Positions 27,001-42,000 of a stretch of DNA of 64,000 nt are shown one piece after another. A program made the translations under genes and the position numbers. Below the pieces are notes generated by a model. It saw nothing but the letters and a program-made list of their open reading frames with translations. It searched no databases and was not told the origin of the DNA. Each line of letters opens with the position of its first letter. Positions within the stretch are counted from its first letter, which is position 1. Source of the DNA: Lottia gigantea. Taxonomy: Eukaryota > Mollusca > Gastropoda > Lottiidae. The stretch is from NCBI RefSeq assembly GCF_000327385.1, contig NW_008709640.1:921151-985150 (forward strand), given 5' to 3'.

Positions 27001-30000
27001 AATCACATAGTTTGGAATTACTCAGCTGAATAGCTTAGTTGGTAGTTGGATTTCCTCAGATAAGCGATTAAGTGCTCTGGGTTCAAATCCTCCTCAAGAT
27101 AAGCAAAATTCTGCTGCTATGGCCAGTTCTTCCAAAAGTTAATCTGGTATTGGATTTCTGTCAACTAAATCTTCAGTTATAATAAATATAGGAGGTTTTG
27201 TCTGTGAAAATTAAATTTCTAAATTTTGAAGAGATTTATAAATGATATAGCAATATAAAGAACAACTTTTAATTTTATTTCCATGGTAACAGTTCACCTT
27301 GAGATAAAATTCAAGTGACCCTACCTGTTTGGTGAGTTGTTCTTCACAAAGTTTATATAGAGTATAGAATTTTCTAGCTAATACAATATTATCAATAAAA
27401 CCACAGGCAGCTAACTTGACACGTATAATAATCTGTCTATCTGGTACCATCATAGCAACCGTACGGAAATTAATCTTTAAATTCTCTGGTAACTCTTGAC
27501 GACCAGCATAACCAGGGTTCTAAAATACAGAAAGAAGGAAAATGTTATTCATTACACACAAGATACCACACTGCTATTGGAATTTTGCATCCCTTTCAAT
27601 ATGACCACTTAGTGATAGCTGATATTCGTTCGGTATTTCCATTTGAAGAATTTTCAACTTTTATGAATTGAAGAGAAGAAACATACCATAGTTAAGAAAA
27701 TACCAAATTCAGGATTCATTTCTACATTATCACCATCAGTAAATATAAAATTCTTCTTTCTCTCTTTCTTAGAGCTGAGTACAATAGCAATCTGTTGGGC
27801 AGCTACAGATAATACTGGCAAATCAATACGATTAAATTCATCAAAACATCCCCATGATCCTGACTGGGCCAGTCCTGAAATAGATTCAAATAATGGACAA
27901 ATTAAAATGAGTCCAGTGAATGGAAAAAACAAATGTCTGTAAGGTGATGCTCGTTCTGAACAGGCTCTGGCCCCAACTAAACTGTATGAAAGTAGATATG
28001 TCACATTCCAATTTTTTAAAATTTTATTTCCTTCTCAAGCTTTTTGAATTCTGTCTGCACCTACTATTTTTTTTCGGCTCATGTAGAACGTATTCTAAAC
28101 TCTGTTCCAACTTGTTTTATTGAACGTTCTGTTGATTCCATAAATCCCGAACTTGAAGAACTCACTAATCAAGCGGCCCCATAATTTTTAGAAGAGCTAC
28201 AGAGTTGTTTCAAAATACAGAATTCTGTATCTGAATTTTTCTTGTAAGGACTACTACAGGTACTTGTATTCGCTAGTATTTATTGTATCAATAATTCCGC
28301 ACAAGACAGTGCACTGGGCAGATTATCATGAAGAGTCTCATCTGAAAACTGAAATTCAATTACACGAATAGCATACCTTTGAAGATACGACCCAATCCTC
28401 TGAAATCCATCTGATCTGAACAATTAAATACCACTACATATTTTCCTAGACATCTGCCCATATCTTTAACTGTTTCTGTTTTACCAGTACCAGCTGGACC
28501 AGCAGGAGCACCTCCCATAGACATACCCAAAGCCTGAGCTAGAGTAATATAACATCTATCTGTTAGAGGTGTGATAACCAAACGTTCAGTACAGCCCAGA
28601 AATTCATTTTGATAGATAAAATCAACATCTGTGATAGATATAAGACATTTATCTTGGTCTTCTATAAAATAAAATCGGGACTGTTTCAACCATTCAAAAT
28701 CCATGGGTGACTTGATATTTCTTCTACACTGAAAATAACAAAATGTCAAAATTTGAATACAAATACAAGTGAAAAAAAAAATGTTTTGTTCAGATTTGTG
28801 GACCAAATGTTGATGGTTGATAATACTTCTTCAGAATAGAAAGTTGTAAATAACAGAGAATAACCCCTACTAAAACTTAACATTCCAGGGCTTCAAGAGA
28901 TGGGCAGTACCATTAAAAATTTTTTTGTGTCCGCAAATCTCATTCTGGAAAAACAGATTGGAAAATAAGGGGGTACTTTTGTGGCAACTTCAGGATCTGG
29001 TCCAGCAAGTCATGGCTAAAATCACCAATCCTCCATCAATTACAGACCACATCCAATTAACTTACCAATTCATCAAAAATATCTCTTTGATGTACATGTA
29101 TAGTAATCAACGTTTCAAATTTAGTTCTGTCACGTTTGCTTAGTTCTTGTGTTGTCTGTGCTATTAATTTATTGAGCAGATCTAAGAAAGCCTGGTTGGT
29201 TTGAGCCATGATCTTTTTATCATATTTAACATTAGTTAAAGCTTCTGTAGAATCTCTTGTCCATATCATCTGTATTCCTAACAGACCAATCTATAACAAC
29301 AAAAATATACTTAGTTTTGATAAATTTGATTTTCTATCCTATAATATGATACATAAATGGTTCGATCGTCCAGGCAAAGCAACAACTTATAAAAAGACAT
29401 CAGAGGAAATATGGTAATGACGAACTTGCAGTTGCATCTAATAATCCTCCATAATATATTCTACCTCTATCAGCTGACAAAACAAATAGTAATACAACTA
29501 TCTTGGTTTAAGATGCACTATTTTCAAATTGAAGGCAATCTCAACATACCTGTGCTGGGAACATGTTAAGAAACTCTAATAAATTAAAGCTTGAATCTTG
29601 TATAGCCATAGCAGCTGTTCTGATGACACCATGTACTGATTTCTGAGACATTTGTAATAATGACATCAACCATACTTCCACATTGCCTTCTGCCTTGACA
29701 TGCTTCTCTAGCTACAATATAAATATAGGAAACATTCAATAAAGTTTACTTTAAAATTACAAAAAAACAAACCTTCAAAAATCCTTTCACTGTGATCAAA
29801 AAATTTGGTTTTTGAAAAAGAAATTCAACCTCATTGATATAGGCATTAGATTCCTAGCAGATATTTCAACTTTGCATTCCAAGGAGAATAAGAGCTGTGA
29901 AAGGCAGACAGCTAAAGTAAACAGCAGACGCACTAACATTGAGCACAGATACTTGGAACAATTTCAGGTCTTAAAGGGACACAGTCTAGTTTCGTCCAAT

Positions 30001-33000
30001 ACTGAATGATGGAAGTGAAAGTAGAACAAAAAGCTGAAATTGAGCTTTATCAGCTGGTTATCCTGCTTAATAAAATCAAAAATTTTACCTCGATAACTTC
30101 TTCTTCAGATGATATAATAGATAAGATATTATCAACAAATTTATCATGAAATTTAACACGTTTGGTATTATCAAATATACTGAGTAGATGAGCCTGGATG
30201 GTATGAGGATCACTAGCTTGTCCTAATATCTCTAACAGAGCTGGATCAGACACAAAGAAAAATCTGGGGAAGGAAAGTCTCTTCTTCTCCAAATATCTAC
30301 AAAGATAAAATACAAACAAACATAAATATCACATTCTGAAATATAAGACATTTGATTGACATCTGTAGTGGAAAAGATACAAATGCCATAAGCATTCTTG
30401 GATATGTTTTGTAAAGCATGTGCTTCTTATAGAAAAAGGCTGAATTATTTTGGATTGATAAGCTCTCAATGAGTCAAATTTAGATTTATACTGCTGAAGT
30501 ATTCTTGGTAATGTATTTCAAAAAATTTATATACACCATGTACTATTTTAAGTTGTCAATATGCAAAAATCCAACCAAATTATTAAGTTCAAATGCAAAT
30601 TTTATTTCCTTATATTTTTTCAAAACTTAGTATAAGTTAACTTATATTGTTAAAGATATACTAAAACTTACCCAGTGAGTGATTTTTGACAGAGTTCTAA
30701 CTGTTCTAATAAATGTGGTAGTAGTTGCATCAATGTTTCATCTCCAACACAACACTGTACAACTTGTGGTGTTTCATGAGCTTTAGTCATTATTTTAACC
30801 CAAGATTTATCTATATTACTGAATCTTTTAGCTTCCTGAAATTGTAATAAATTGTTTCAGGTTCAGTGTTCTTCTTTCAGATAAGCATGGAATAACTCAA
30901 GAGTAATTCAACACTTAAGAAAATCATGTACATACCTTAGGCAGTTGTTTAGCAATATCACCTCCTACAAATACAGCTTCTAGATAGACCCAGAGATTCT
31001 GTACAGTCATCCAATTCTCAATGATTTCTGATGAATTAGTTAAATTCTGTACCCACTGTTGTATATTCTTTTTAAATGGTGCATTATATCTGAAAAAGAG
31101 GAAAAGCATATAAAATTGGAAAAACTTTTAAGAGAAAGAGAGTTTTACATTTTACTTTTTCCACTTGACTCGGCTAATTAAGACACTTGCAGTGTGCAAT
31201 CAGGCAAAGTGTCTTATGATAATGATTCCTTACTTTTACAAGTGATACAGGTTAGTTTCAGCTAAAAAGTGGCAGGCAATATTGATGAAACAATTTTGGT
31301 AAAATATCAAGACTGACAATTTACTCCCAAAATAAATGGATTTAAAATTCTGCCTCACCTGTTACTCAGCAATGAGCTAAGAACCATAAGCGAATCTTCC
31401 ATGATAGAAACAATTTCTGATGTAGTATCACCTCTCAATAGTAGTTCCCCACGAGTCTTAAAACTTCCAAACGTAAACTCCTTACTGCTCCAATCAGCAA
31501 TAACTTGTTTCAGTTTGGCCTCAATATCTTTTTCTTTCACAGCTGAGATACAGATATCCTGAAAGTAGCCATTTGCAAATTAATTACATTGTACGCTTAA
31601 GATGTGTTCTTCGAAACATGTATGTACAATATGTGTAACAAAGAAACATTATTAGTTATGTGAACTCAATGAAAGAGATGTCGAGTTGACAAACCCAGAT
31701 GCAGAGTGGCAACCATGTTTCAAAAGGACAGACATGCAACACTTGCTAAAGTATTTATTGCTGTTGCACTCTTATTCGTTAAGGTTATTTGACTAAAACT
31801 CTAGACCAATGGAATAATCCAGGAACATTTTACTGGAAATTTTTCTATGGAATAAAATATAAAATATCATGGCTGAACTTCCATGTCTGCAGCCTGGACA
31901 ATTTCAGAATGAGAAAGCTAAAAGAAAATCAACAAATCTTTACCTCTATCTCTTCCTTATATTTCAACAATGGTGCCTCTAATATATTCCTCAAGGTAAA
32001 GGCTTCACTTTCAATATCAAATACATGAGATGTCAAGTCTGACATTCTCTGCCAATGCCGATTCTTCATGGCTTTATTAGCCATTAATTCTAACAATGGT
32101 ACCATTTCATTAAAATCATCAATAGTCTTTTTCAAATCATCAAAAGCTGGCCAGTCTTTTAAAGCTTTTGGTAGTTTTCGGCACCTGAAATTTAGTCAAC
32201 AACTTACGTCATTGCACGCCTTATTGTTGCCATTTCGGGGGTTGACATCCGCATCAAAATAATCTGCTACGTCGGTAGAAACATTTATGTATTGCTGTTT
32301 TTTTCAATTTGAAATTTTCACATGGTGATGTCTGCTCAGAAAGTTGACAAGAATCAAGTGCAATGCAAACACATTTCTGTAAGGTTCGGTAGGTTACTCA
32401 GAAATTTTCGATCTCGATGGGCGTGTGATAGTCCGATGACCTTGAATAAGTCATCTTCACTCATTATCCCAGTCGACCCAGCTGTAAATGGGTATGGATG
32501 ATCCAGGAGAGATCAATGTCGAGAGGTTTGACCAAGGACCAGCTGGCACAAAGGATTCATAACTGTGAACCTAAGTTGTTACCCTTGTAAAATATAGTTG
32601 TTTCTTTCTTTTACCTTGAAAACAAGAAAACAAAAACATGACAATACCTGGTTTGGAAATCCTGTAGTTCTTGAGTGATCTTCTCAATGTTGACTTCCTG
32701 CCATAGAATATCATAATAACCATGTACTGTATCAATAACATCATTATATAAACCATATAATTTCTGTAGTAGATTTAACTCCTTTCTGATAGTATGGAGT
32801 TGAGGGTACTCAGTAACTGGTAGACCGAATAATTCTTCACCCCCAGTATATGTCTGGTATTTACGATATAATGTATCAAACTGATTTTGAAATACTATCA
32901 ATCTATCTGAGGCTTCTCTTGGTTCCACGCCTGGCACCATTGGTCCATTCTACAAAACAAAGAACATTACAAGACTCAAAATAGAATTCTACCATTGCAA

Positions 33001-36000
33001 AGAAATCAACATATCACATCCAATGGGAGACTTTATTTTATCATAAGCTTGCTATGGCTTATGTTTTTACTTTTACTTATTTTTCAAAAAAAATTGTATT
33101 TTAAAATACTAAATTGTCACAAGTGTAAAATACTATTCAGTGTAAAATACTATCCAATTTCAAATACTGTCCAATGTAAAATACTATCCAATTTCAAATA
33201 CTGTCCAATGTAAAATACTATCCAATTTCAAATACTGTCCAATGTAAAATACTATCCAATTTCAAATACTGTCCAATGTAAAATACCATCCAATTTCAAA
33301 TACTGTCCAATGTAAAATACTATCCAATGTGAGATACTGTTAAATGTGAGATACTGTTAAACCGTCCAATGTAAAATACTGTCTAATTTAAAATGCTGTC
33401 CAAAGAAGGCTACTATCCAAAAAAGATAAACTATCCAATGATAAGGCCTTTTTCTACAAATTAATGAATACTACTTTGGTTATAGCAAAGTTTTGGGCTC
33501 AAAAAGTCAGTGACAAAACTGATTAGTGAAATTATTTTTACCTTGTCATAATCATCATAGAAATTATCACAATCTTCAATAAATATTTTTACATTCTCTA
33601 TCAGGTTACCACGGAAATTAGGTTGTATTTCTAATAGATGAGATTGTACAGTTGAAGCCTGGGCATTCAGTTTCTCCCAGGAATATCTCATAGTGTCACA
33701 TTTCTCAGCATCTTCTTTAACCACTGGTAAATCATGTTTATTCATTAATGCATAGGATTCCTGAAATAGTCAAAATAGTAATGTTTAAGACTTCTTTTTC
33801 CAGTCTACATGGGTAAATTGGGTGACTCAGATGCTTGCTTGCTAACCTTGAGACCAGTTTAAAGCATAAGCTTACTTAAGATTTTTAAGGTTTCCCACAG
33901 TCAAAGATGAACTTTGGTGGAGCTGATATGGAACAAAAAAATTCCCTGTGTGCTATGACTCAGTTGTCTTATTTTCAGAATGTCAAAGATTTAAAGATGT
34001 ATTAGTTGTAAAATGATGATGAACTTACTTCAATCGGAGCAAGGCTCATATCAATTCTTATTTCATTTTCACGAATTTCTTTCAGAGCTTGCATAGAGAA
34101 TCTGATATCATCTAAATCTTTAATAGGTCTATTTAGACGTTTGGTCATATCTTCAATAAAGTTGAATATCTCTTCCATTTCATTCTGGTATTTATTATCA
34201 CAAGCTTTACCATAGTGTAATCTCCATGCTCTAGTTTCTGTTGTTAATCCTAGTTTTAACTTTTCTGTAAAATATACCAATTGGAATACAGAGATGGAAT
34301 AGTACCTAATCGTAGATGAATTTCGGTGGAATAAGCTCTGCATTACATAAGTTTTCTTATTGACAGAGTTGACAGAGCTGAGTGTTTTAACCAGGCATAT
34401 CATTAAACACCTTACATCACACAAAAGAAGAAGTGATAAATAATGATGGAAACCAAGGAGTCAGAGATCGTTTCTATATCAGTCAAAAGCAACACTACTC
34501 AATAGTTCTTAAATTCAGTTCAACCATGATCACTTCTGCAGGATACCTGATATCTATCTGCAACTGAGTTTGTCAATTTGACATCAAGTTTACAATTACC
34601 ACATAGTTAATAATATGTTTTTTTTATCATTTCTTTGTTAGAGGTGCTCAAACTCAACACTCTCTAATTTAGGAGGTGAGAATGTTACACCTACCTGTAT
34701 AAAGAGCAATGGCACCAACATCATAATATTCAGGTTCACTCATGATCTGTTTCTCTAGTTCATTATAATGGTGTATCTTAGCTTCAAATTCTGATAATTT
34801 AGGATCATCTTTCATAAACTCTTCCAATTCATCATCTCTATCTTTAGCCCAGATAGAATGGTAGTGAGAAAACTTCTCTAAAGCTGTTGTTATTTCCTGT
34901 CATATGAAAAACAGTAGTTATGGTGTAAGGCATGTAGGGTTAACTGAGATAAAGGCACGCCTCATTCACAAAAATTCAACTCAAAATCATTTTAACATTG
35001 GTCAAATCACTAAAATTGATTTTAAATTTAGTTTTTTTAACCAATTACACTCAAATACTTTATATAATAAGGATTTTATCTTTGTTAGAATTTCAATGTT
35101 AAGACCCCACATTTTCACAGCCAAGATTTGGGTATACATTACCTGGTCTTTGTGAATATAACATTATTTAGCATAGGGTACAAACCACAGTTGGAACACT
35201 ATGATAGAAAATTCAAAAACATAATGGCTGCTCACCTTCTTGGTTGAGTTGATAGATGTTGACAGTAAAGAAGCTAATTTAGCGATCTCCTTATTATCAG
35301 ACACACTCTTAAAATAATTCTTATTCTGTTGTTGTATGGTTAGACTTGTAGCTGTTGCTTCTCCTTCTAGCCTCTTAGATCCCTCAGACATCATACTAAT
35401 AGCACTAGCTCTTCTTTCAAAAGAGTATTCGCCTACTCCAGACATTGAGGCATCCAACAATTGTGGCTTGGCTCTTCTTTTTCTTTCCTTGCTCCATTGG
35501 GAGACTCCCTTACTGACACTGATGATGGTTTGAACTGTTTTATTCAAAGCTTGTTGGACTTCATCTAAAGCTGGCTGCATGACTATATTAGGTATAGCTA
35601 ATACAGCACTGGTTCTAAAGAATGGTCGGCTGTCCTTTTTACTATCTCCATATGAGGTATCTCCTACAAAGACCAAGAATAGAAAATCATTATTCATAAT
35701 GGAGTCTGTTAAAATCAAATAAACAATCCAATACTGATCTTTACTATGAACTCTATATATAAATCCGCAAAACATCACAAGTTACTGGAAACTTTCAATA
35801 AAAAGCAATAAGTAAAAACGTACCCATTCCAATGTAGTGAGCCATAGAGCTGGATGTAATACGTTTACGTAGAGACTCCAGAGTATATCTTGTGGCACGT
35901 AATAAAGCATCAAGATTTCTGTTATTGAAGTGTATCAGTAATTCCATGGCAGATTCTTCCAGGTTCTCTCTCATTTCACGTTTCTTCTTGGCTACACTCA

Positions 36001-39000
36001 AAGCTTTAGATGATAATGGTCGAGCTGATTGCCGACTTCCTGCTGCTGATTTACTTCTCTCTGTCTCTTCTCCTGCTGATAAAAGTGGATCAATTGATAA
36101 TAAAATATTCTGGAAGGGACAGCATCTAATTTACATAAACATGGTCATCAAAATCTTCTACTGGAAGTATCAAAAGTCAATAAGCTATTTTGCTTACTTA
36201 TTAGTTCAAAAAAGAAAAGATCAAAATTTAAGAGATTTTGCTTAGGCCATAAGTCCTTTACTGGAAAGTGAAACCTAATTTCCAAAACCAGCTGTCCTTA
36301 TCCGAAACATCTGGCATACAAAAATATGGTATATTACTTTGCTTCGTCCGAAAAAATTGTCTACCTTCTTCTTCTTCACTCTCATCACCTTCTACTGCCT
36401 CAGGTTCAGAATTAACGAGCATATTAATTAATTCATTAGCAGCCTCTTCTACAGTCTGACTCTTAGTTTGGAGAATCTGAGCTCCTTTAGCACATAACAT
36501 CTAAAAATAACAAGAATTTATTGAAAGATCATAATATATAGCGTTGCTCAAAACAGTTTACTTTTCTTCACCTCGGTCCCCAATTTCCAATTTACCAATT
36601 TAAAATCATTTTGCAAAGGGCCTTGACTAAACACTTTGCAATTTTTTCATATAAATAGATAGCCTACCTGGGTATTTTCTAAGAATTTCTCTACAGTCCA
36701 TGGTTCATCTTCAGGAAGTTCACACAGTTTAGTTGAAGCCATTTCTTTCAAGATAGCGTCAATACGGAATTCTGTGACATCATGAGCTCTATCCATCAGT
36801 AGTTCTAGATCAGCTAGAGCAGCATAGACATTTTTAATATAATCATCAATACCCAGTGACATCCAGTTTAATGTTGTTATACCTGGCTCTATAGCTTCAT
36901 CAACATGAGCTAAATGTTGTCCCATCAATGATTCAAAAGCAACAGGTATTTTAGCTCTGACTCGTTGGTTCTCATCTAACATCATCTACAATGTTAGAAA
37001 GCAGTAACTACTGAACAAAGTTGACAGAGCTAGAGCAAATACATTCTGAACTCAAAGCTGCATATAATAACGTACTAGCCTAGGTGACAGACACTAGCCA
37101 TGACATCCAATTTTTGTTCCCATCTGGTTGTAAAGGTTATTTGCGTGTCTGTCACGCAACAAGTTGGCAGAAGAGAAATAAATCATGGCTGAAACTCAAG
37201 TCACCAATTTCAAATCTTCAAAAACAAGAGATAAATTTGATTGCAGGACATCTAAATTATAGCAGATAACAATCCAACTACACTAATTGGGCACAAGATG
37301 ATTGAACTTCCAAAGTCAACTGGATTCTAAGATAGCCACCTAATAAACATGTTATATGAATCTGGTTTCTTACTCACTGAGAAAGGAATGGTCAAATTAC
37401 CTGTAAAGCATTGTAATGATCTTTATATTCAGCTTGTTTGGCTCTCATTTTTATAGCCATTGGAGGTATATCTAGTCCTAGTCTACCCATACAATCTGTT
37501 TCTCTTATCATTGACAAAATCTGAGGGTCAAAGTTCAGGAACAGTTCTTTACTAGTACTCTCCGGATGGACAACTTGTACCAGAAGTGAAGCTTGGAGGC
37601 CAGATTTTATAGCTTCCACCTGAAAACAAACATTATACCAAATACATTTTATGAGAAATAAATTGCTTTTTGTACTCTTCATTGATATACTTGCAGAAGA
37701 TTTTGTCTTCAGAGGTCTTTCTAGAATTTGTTCCTTATTGACCTCTCCCTTCATGAACTCATGTCAACTTCACTGAGTTAATATTTCAATAAGCATACCT
37801 GTCTAATCCAGCCTCTATGATACAAAACTTCAAACTCTAACAAAACTTTAGCTAATTTATTAAAATTCTTAATTATCTTTTTAGCTTCATTGGTCTGTAG
37901 AATTTGAGGGTGTTCCTGGAATACTTCCATTGGTTCTTGTATACGTCTGAATAATTGACGAGCCCAGGCTATTTTACCTGTAAAGAAAGAGTATTACAAA
38001 TAGAGCTGATAGATCAAACAATGTAACACTCATAGACTATAATCTGGCCGCATGTAAAACAATTTGCTATGAATAATGTAAAGTTGTTATTCCTTGAAAA
38101 TTAATTAATATATGAAATGTATTCAATTTTTTGTCTTATCCTTCGGCACCTGATATGCCTATATATGTATCATGTAATGCAGGAAATAAACTAAAAATTC
38201 TGAATCTCTTGCAATATTTTCTGGGTCCTTAATTTAACCTAGCCTATAAGTCTTCAGAAATGATGCTTGGTTTTTTTAATATAGATCATGAAAGATCCTG
38301 GCTAGCAGACGTCAATGAGTGTTGCTTCTGCTTAAGTCAACAAATGGTTGTCATGGGTTCTATTCTTAGTCAACACGTGATTCAGAAAATCTGGTGATGT
38401 TTAATAAGTCACCTTTCCACATTACTCCAGTGGATCCAGCTAAAAATGGCTACTAATTAATATTCAAGAAAAGACCATTGCCTTAATGTTAAGCCAAAGA
38501 AGGATCTAAGGATTTTATCTTTATACAAAACAATGGTAGACATCTTACCTGCTATAGGTGGTAAATCTCTAGCTACTGGTGGATCAGTTTTATTTTTCTG
38601 GTAAAGTCTGGATACATTCTCTATATCTTTACCATAATGACTTAAGATACGTTGATATTTGTCTGATATTCCCAGATTAGGCAGATTAAGTCTCTCAAAC
38701 TTACGTAGTAACATTAAGGCTCTTTGAGTACTGGATATTTTTTCAAATCTGTTATCCATAAACTGTAGTATGTTGGACTGAAAGGTAAAAGGATTATTTT
38801 AAATGCAGAACTGAAACCTTCAGTGACAAAAAAAATCTGTGTCTTGAACAGGCTAGATTTAAGGACCATTTGCAAGAATTTTTTTCTTTTAGAAACTGAA
38901 AACATGCTTGACCATATTGTAAGATTCCATTAAATGTTCACTATATGCCTTCATTGGCTTGTTTGCCAAGACCAAAATGAGGCATTTTGCATACATGTGT

Positions 39001-42000
39001 GCGCAGACGTCTAAAACATTAATCTAACTATAAATCTTACATGTAGCTGCTGAATTTGTCTTTTAAAATCTTCAAAATCTTGGTCAAATTCCATTTTTCT
39101 CTGATCCAAATAATCATAAGGCTTCTTCTTCATAGCAGTAACAATAACATTGAACTTGCTGGCCTGTGTTTCCATATCTGAGTTAAAATATCAAGTAGAT
39201 TTAACTTTTCATTTACATGATTACCAGAAGACAGCGACTGTCCACATCAAACAAAACTCATTAAGCTATAACTACTGAAGATTTCTGGAGAATTTATTTT
39301 GACTGCTGCAAACAAACCAGACAAACAGTGGAAGTACTGCATTAATTTTGGCCAAGTATTTGAATGCTTTTGGTCTCACCTTCTATTTTGGATTCAGCCA
39401 GATGTGAATACATTTCCATTGTATCAAACATTTCAATAATCTTCTTCAAACGGCGAGTAAATGTGTCAAATTTCCCAAATATATACATCTCGGAGAAATC
39501 AAAAGGTCTTTCATTGGGCATCTTTTCTAGTTTAGCTTTTGTCTTGTGAAAACAATCTTGATATTCAGCATTTAGTCGAATACAGTCGTTTAATTTCTTT
39601 TTAACAATATCTATAGGTTGAGACCAGACGGTTTCAGATCGGTCGTTAGTGATATAGGCTTTACAGGCTGTAATCATCTGGTTGGTAATCTATAATACAA
39701 ATTGGGCAACTTAATCATCAGAAGGAGAAAACTAGCATATGCAGATCAAATCTGCAGTTCATAAAGCAACATCCATTATTATCGAATTGAACAACCATTC
39801 AACAGAAGATAACCCAGAATTAGCTGATACGCTCAGAGATTTCAGCACTTACTAACATTAGGTTCTGTGGAACACTCAGTTCATTCTCATGTGAATGTTT
39901 ACATGTTTATATTTTTGAAATATATGTCATAGCAGAAAATACAATCAATATTTACCTTGACAAATAGTGATGTCATTCTTTCTGATGTATTATAATATTG
40001 TGATATACTATGTATCATTCTAATAGCATTGATTAACCCTGGTATACCATCTAACATACCAACCTAAAAAAATAACATAATCATAAAGATATACCATCTA
40101 ACATATCGACCTAAATAATACCATAATCATAAAGATATACCATCAAACATACCAACCTAAAAAATAACATAATCATAGAGATATAACAACTAACATACCA
40201 ATCTATAAAATATAACATAATCATAGAGATAACATGATATACCATAACATTACATACCACCCTGGATAATAAAATAATCATAGTGATATACTATCTAACA
40301 TACCAACCTAAAAATAAGGTGATCATAGAGATACACCATACCATAGCCATAGCTTACAAGCTACATGACAAAAGCTATCTGAAATATTAAACAAGAATCA
40401 TGCCTCAAAAGATATTACATAAAGAAAGCGAATATACTTACTGGATCACTGTTATATAAGGGATCACAGAATTTCTCCAATGTATATAAAAACTTAACAT
40501 TATCTTTCGCTTCATTAGCTGTATCAGTTATTCTTCTATCCAATTCTTGCCAAGTCTATAAAGAATTTACAATCAAAAGGACAGTTAGCAGAAACAAAAT
40601 TTCACGTGGCACAGAGTGGGACTTTGCAAATGTAGCAAAATGCAAAAGACCCTGAAAAAATCAACCTTCCACGATAATTAGATCAAGCGCAAGAACAGTC
40701 TAAAGTTGAGAAGAATTGTTTGGAAGATTGTTATAACGGAAGTAGACAGACCTCACAAATGAAAGTATCAGAAGATAGCCAAGGTCAATGACATTTGACA
40801 TTGAAAGGGAGACGGTCAACAAAGGTCAAGGTTACGAGATACAAGTCATCAAAATTTTAAATTATATACGGCTATAAAACCGGAAGTTGAGATAGGACAG
40901 CAAATATAAAAGTATAAATAGATAGCCAATGTGAATGACCTTTGATCCTACAAAAATCAGGTTCAAAAAAGGTCAAGGTCAAAAATTGAAAATTTTGAAT
41001 TTTCAAAACCTGTTCCTTTTTTTGAACTATAAAGCTGAAACAATCGAACTTCTAAGACAACGTGGCTCAACGGATGAAGTAATTGTATGCAAAGTTCCAT
41101 TTTGAACAAATGTAAACGTTGCGAGTTATGTCCCTTGCCATAATTGTCAATAATGAGTAATTTAACCCGGATGTGCTACGCCCACCTCAATTTCTTTTGC
41201 ATAGGTTAATTGATATTCTGAATGTTATGTTGTGTTCCAAATTTAAAGCTTCTACATCATACAGGTCAAAAGATATAGGTCAGCAAGAGTCAATAAAGGT
41301 CAAAATAGGAAATTGAAAATATGGAAATTTCAAAACCCGTTCCTTTTTTGGAACTGTACAGCTGAAACAATTGACCTATTAACACAAACTGGCCAAAATC
41401 ATGAGGTAATTGTGTGCAAAGTTCCTTTTTGAACATATGTATCCTATGCGAGTTATGCCCCTTTCCCAAAATGTAAACAATTAGTAATTCAACCCGGATG
41501 TGCCACGCCCACCTCAACTTTTTTGTCATAGGTTAATTCATATTCAAATTGTCTTGTTGTGTTCCAAGTTTCAATGTTCTACATAAAATAGGTCATAAGA
41601 TATATACACACCAAGCTCAAAGAAACAGAAATATTGTAAAAAAAACTCAAATTTGAAAAATTCACGAATTTCAATTTTGCTTTAAAAAACGATTGTTATA
41701 AATCACTTGAAAGAGCATGAAAAGCACATTAAGAATCCGAAAAAATTAACCCTCTAGGTTAATTAGGTCACGTGCTAGAGCAGTCCAAAGTTGCGAATTT
41801 GGCTGTTTTCGGACAGCTATAAAACCGGAAGTACATGTCGGAGGACAAATGTCAAAGTATTAACTGATAGCTAAGGTCAATGACCTTTGACCTTATGAAG
41901 GTCAAGGTCATCAAAGTTCATTTGACACCAAAATCATTTAAATCGGATGAGCCATTATGTCTGAATAAAAATCGAATCATTTCAGAAAAATCAACATGGC

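Larger units (their letters stand above)
24416..28728 (-). other. Dynein AAA1 and AAA2 exons
   Basis: Exons: 28377-28728, 27687-27874, 27325-27519, 26575-26871 (AAA1); 26011-26257, 25429-25670, 25078-25218, 24416-24659 (AAA2). AAA1, the main ATPase site, shows Walker [11 protein letters not shown], sensor-region [20 protein letters not shown], Walker [11 protein letters not shown] and NPGYAGR. AAA2 shows [43 protein letters not shown] and [11 protein letters not shown]. Every nucleotide-binding signature expected of the family is intact. Confidence 0.95.
29066..33760 (-). other. Dynein linker (DHC_N2) exons
   Basis: Exons in transcript order: 33542-33760, 32648-32949, 31944-32184, 31359-31558, 30936-31089, 30672-30835, 30089-30296, 29550-29711, 29066-29290. 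They encode the linker that swings across the AAA ring in the power stroke. Landmarks conserved with DNAH5 are [67 protein letters not shown] and [17 protein letters not shown]. Confidence 0.93.

Noticed and set aside
27025-27097. A tRNA gene on plus
   Set aside because: A and B boxes are present, but acceptor and anticodon stems do not pair, so it is a SINE head.
36073-36110. Upstream acceptor extending the dynein exon 35824-36072 to about 36110
   Set aside because: Joining at that AG to the phase-1 donor of 36365-36500 leads quickly to a stop; the AG at 36073-36074 keeps the frame.
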